A DNA stretch of 64,000 nucleotides, taken from contig OY735215.1 in assembly GCA_963457665.1 (NCBI GenBank), forward strand, positions 36,485,520-36,549,519. The letters are read 5' to 3'. The position numbers were made by a program, and so were the translations under genes. The notes beneath the pieces were generated by a model. It ran no database searches and was not told the origin of the DNA. It was given only the letters and a program-made list of their open reading frames with translations. Below, piece by piece: positions 62,766 through 64,000 of this stretch (position 1 is its first letter; each line of letters starts with the position of its first letter). The stretch is from Thysanoteuthis rhombus (lineage: Eukaryota; Mollusca; Cephalopoda; Oegopsida; Thysanoteuthidae).

Positions 62766-62860
62766 CACAGTTTTAATATTTTTATCATAATTAAATGAAA
62801 TGTCTATCTAATACACCTGCTTTTTATTATTAATAAATGAAATGTCCATCTTATATACTG

Positions 62861-62865
<5 letters not shown>

Positions 62866-62912
<47 letters not shown>
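62866..62912. repeat. (AT)n microsatellite
   Basis: An alternating AT run of about 46 bp after a GTGTG start. Confidence 0.95.
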
Positions 62913-62914
<2 letters not shown>

Positions 62915-64000
62915 AAAGTATTGATTATGTATTAAATGTAAATACATATAAAGTTATTTACTTCTGAAATAATTTTTTTTTTCAAATCCTCAATCAAAAA
63001 TAGTTTCATTAGTCTCCAAAATAATGCTTTTACTGGTGGAATTCACCCCTTTTGGCAAAGTTGCTATTATTTCAACAATCAAAGGGCAAAAATAGTTTCC
63101 CTTGAAAAGAAAACAAAATTCAAGAGAAAAATATTCTGCTAAATAGTTACTTCCTTGCATTTATGAAAAAGAAATCACCAAACTGCTAACATGTATTCCA
63201 GTCACAACATTCCAATTTCCACAATATGGTTCTTAATGTAAAAACTCTTAGTTAATAACCTTTAATGTAGATCTTTCCTAACTCTTTGCACTGGCAACAG
63301 ACTTTTTTAAAATAATCTTTTTGCGGTGCATTACACGAGTTTTGTTATCCAAGCCCTAATATATATCATCCCTGTATTTATACTGACTCATTGAAAGATA
63401 AGCAAAATTAAATATAATTTCGCAACACACCTAGTGAGTTTAGATGACGCACAGTTTGATGAGCTTTGCCTTAATGTTCTGAATTTTGTGAACAAAATGT
63501 ACAGTACCAGAGAGTGTTTCTTCTCCCTTATTCAATGTTCTATTCTTCATTGACAAAAACATTTTCATTTTGATGAAAATAAAAATGGCTTCTGTCAAAT
63601 GAAAAAAAAACAACAAAATAGATAAGAAAAATAGATATAATAAGATTACTCTGTTTGAAAATGAGTTTCTTTATTTCCTGCAAGTAACTTTTTTAAAAAA
63701 TACTTATACATCATCAGCATCTGATTAGCTAACAAGGAAGAACTCTCTGCAGAAAAAAATGAGAACTGAAGAGAATGTGCCGTATGTATCAGCAGATAAT
63801 ACAAGCATCCAGAAAAAAATAGGGTCATGATATAGGCCAGATACAAAAAAACAGTGACCTTAAAATCCTCCTCAAAATACCACTTGATTGGTTCCTAAAC
63901 CCAAGCTTCATTTTAAAGCTACCGGTTTATTAAAAAACATCGGACAAACAAATATACAGACACAGTGTGAATACTAATGGTAATATTGGGCAGCGTGCTG

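Larger units (their letters stand above)
61440..64000. other. Intergenic, no gene recognised
   Basis: AT-rich sequence with a poly-C run at about 61913-61923, repeat family A copy 5 and a long AT microsatellite. A short open stretch at 63434-63550 is not enough to call an exon. Confidence 0.5.

Noticed and set aside
63434-63550. Short open stretch SLDDAQFDELCLNVLNFVNK, coding-like
   Set aside because: Only about 38 codons, a stop just before it, no convincing donor and no family recognised. Not enough for an exon call.

Overview
The window is animal nuclear DNA dominated by one large multi-exon gene on the + strand, WASHC4 (SWIP, WASH complex subunit 4, formerly subunit 7 / KIAA1033). I traced 35 coding exons from the ATG at 2694 to the stop at 54206-54208, about 51.5 kb of gene for 3,675 coding bases. 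The exons join in frame with GT-AG introns throughout and give a protein of about 1,224 residues. Identity rests on remembered similarity to the human protein (1,173 residues) along almost the whole length. The organism is most likely a cephalopod mollusc, probably an octopus. That is an inference from the AT-rich introns, the RTE-type LINE remnants, the tRNA-like SINEs and the very long CT and TA simple repeats; no taxonomic marker in the window proves it.

Layout. 1-600 holds the 3' end of an RTE-like LINE. 640-1010 is a GC- and CpG-richer island of unknown role. 1870-2275 is a weak foldback repeat. 2694-54208 is WASHC4; its introns carry most of the interesting structure. These include foldback elements at 4965-5495, 16688-17120 (with a perfect 9-bp target duplication), 22332-22735, 26378-26482, 45316-45643 and 48270-48851. 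They also include a T-rich array with a recurring TTAGCCATT motif (about 23200-24190), a second RTE fragment (40938-41573) that ends about 70 bp before exon 28, and several small interspersed repeat families present in two to five copies. 54209-64000 has no recognisable host gene. It contains a tandem copy of the end of the last exon, two CT-rich minisatellites (54590-55072 and 57527-58530), an RTE copy with an inverted 5' part (55944-56690), an internally deleted mariner transposase remnant on the minus strand (59100-59710), pyrimidine tracts and microsatellites.

Function. WASHC4 is a scaffold of the five-subunit WASH complex, which activates Arp2/3 on endosomes to build branched actin for retromer-dependent sorting. 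The unusual point here is a predicted C-terminal exon that ends in a long polyproline tail. It lies beyond the conserved core and next to two small symmetric exons that could be alternatively spliced. I found no complete mobile element with an intact coding region and no CRISPR, bacterial or viral genes.
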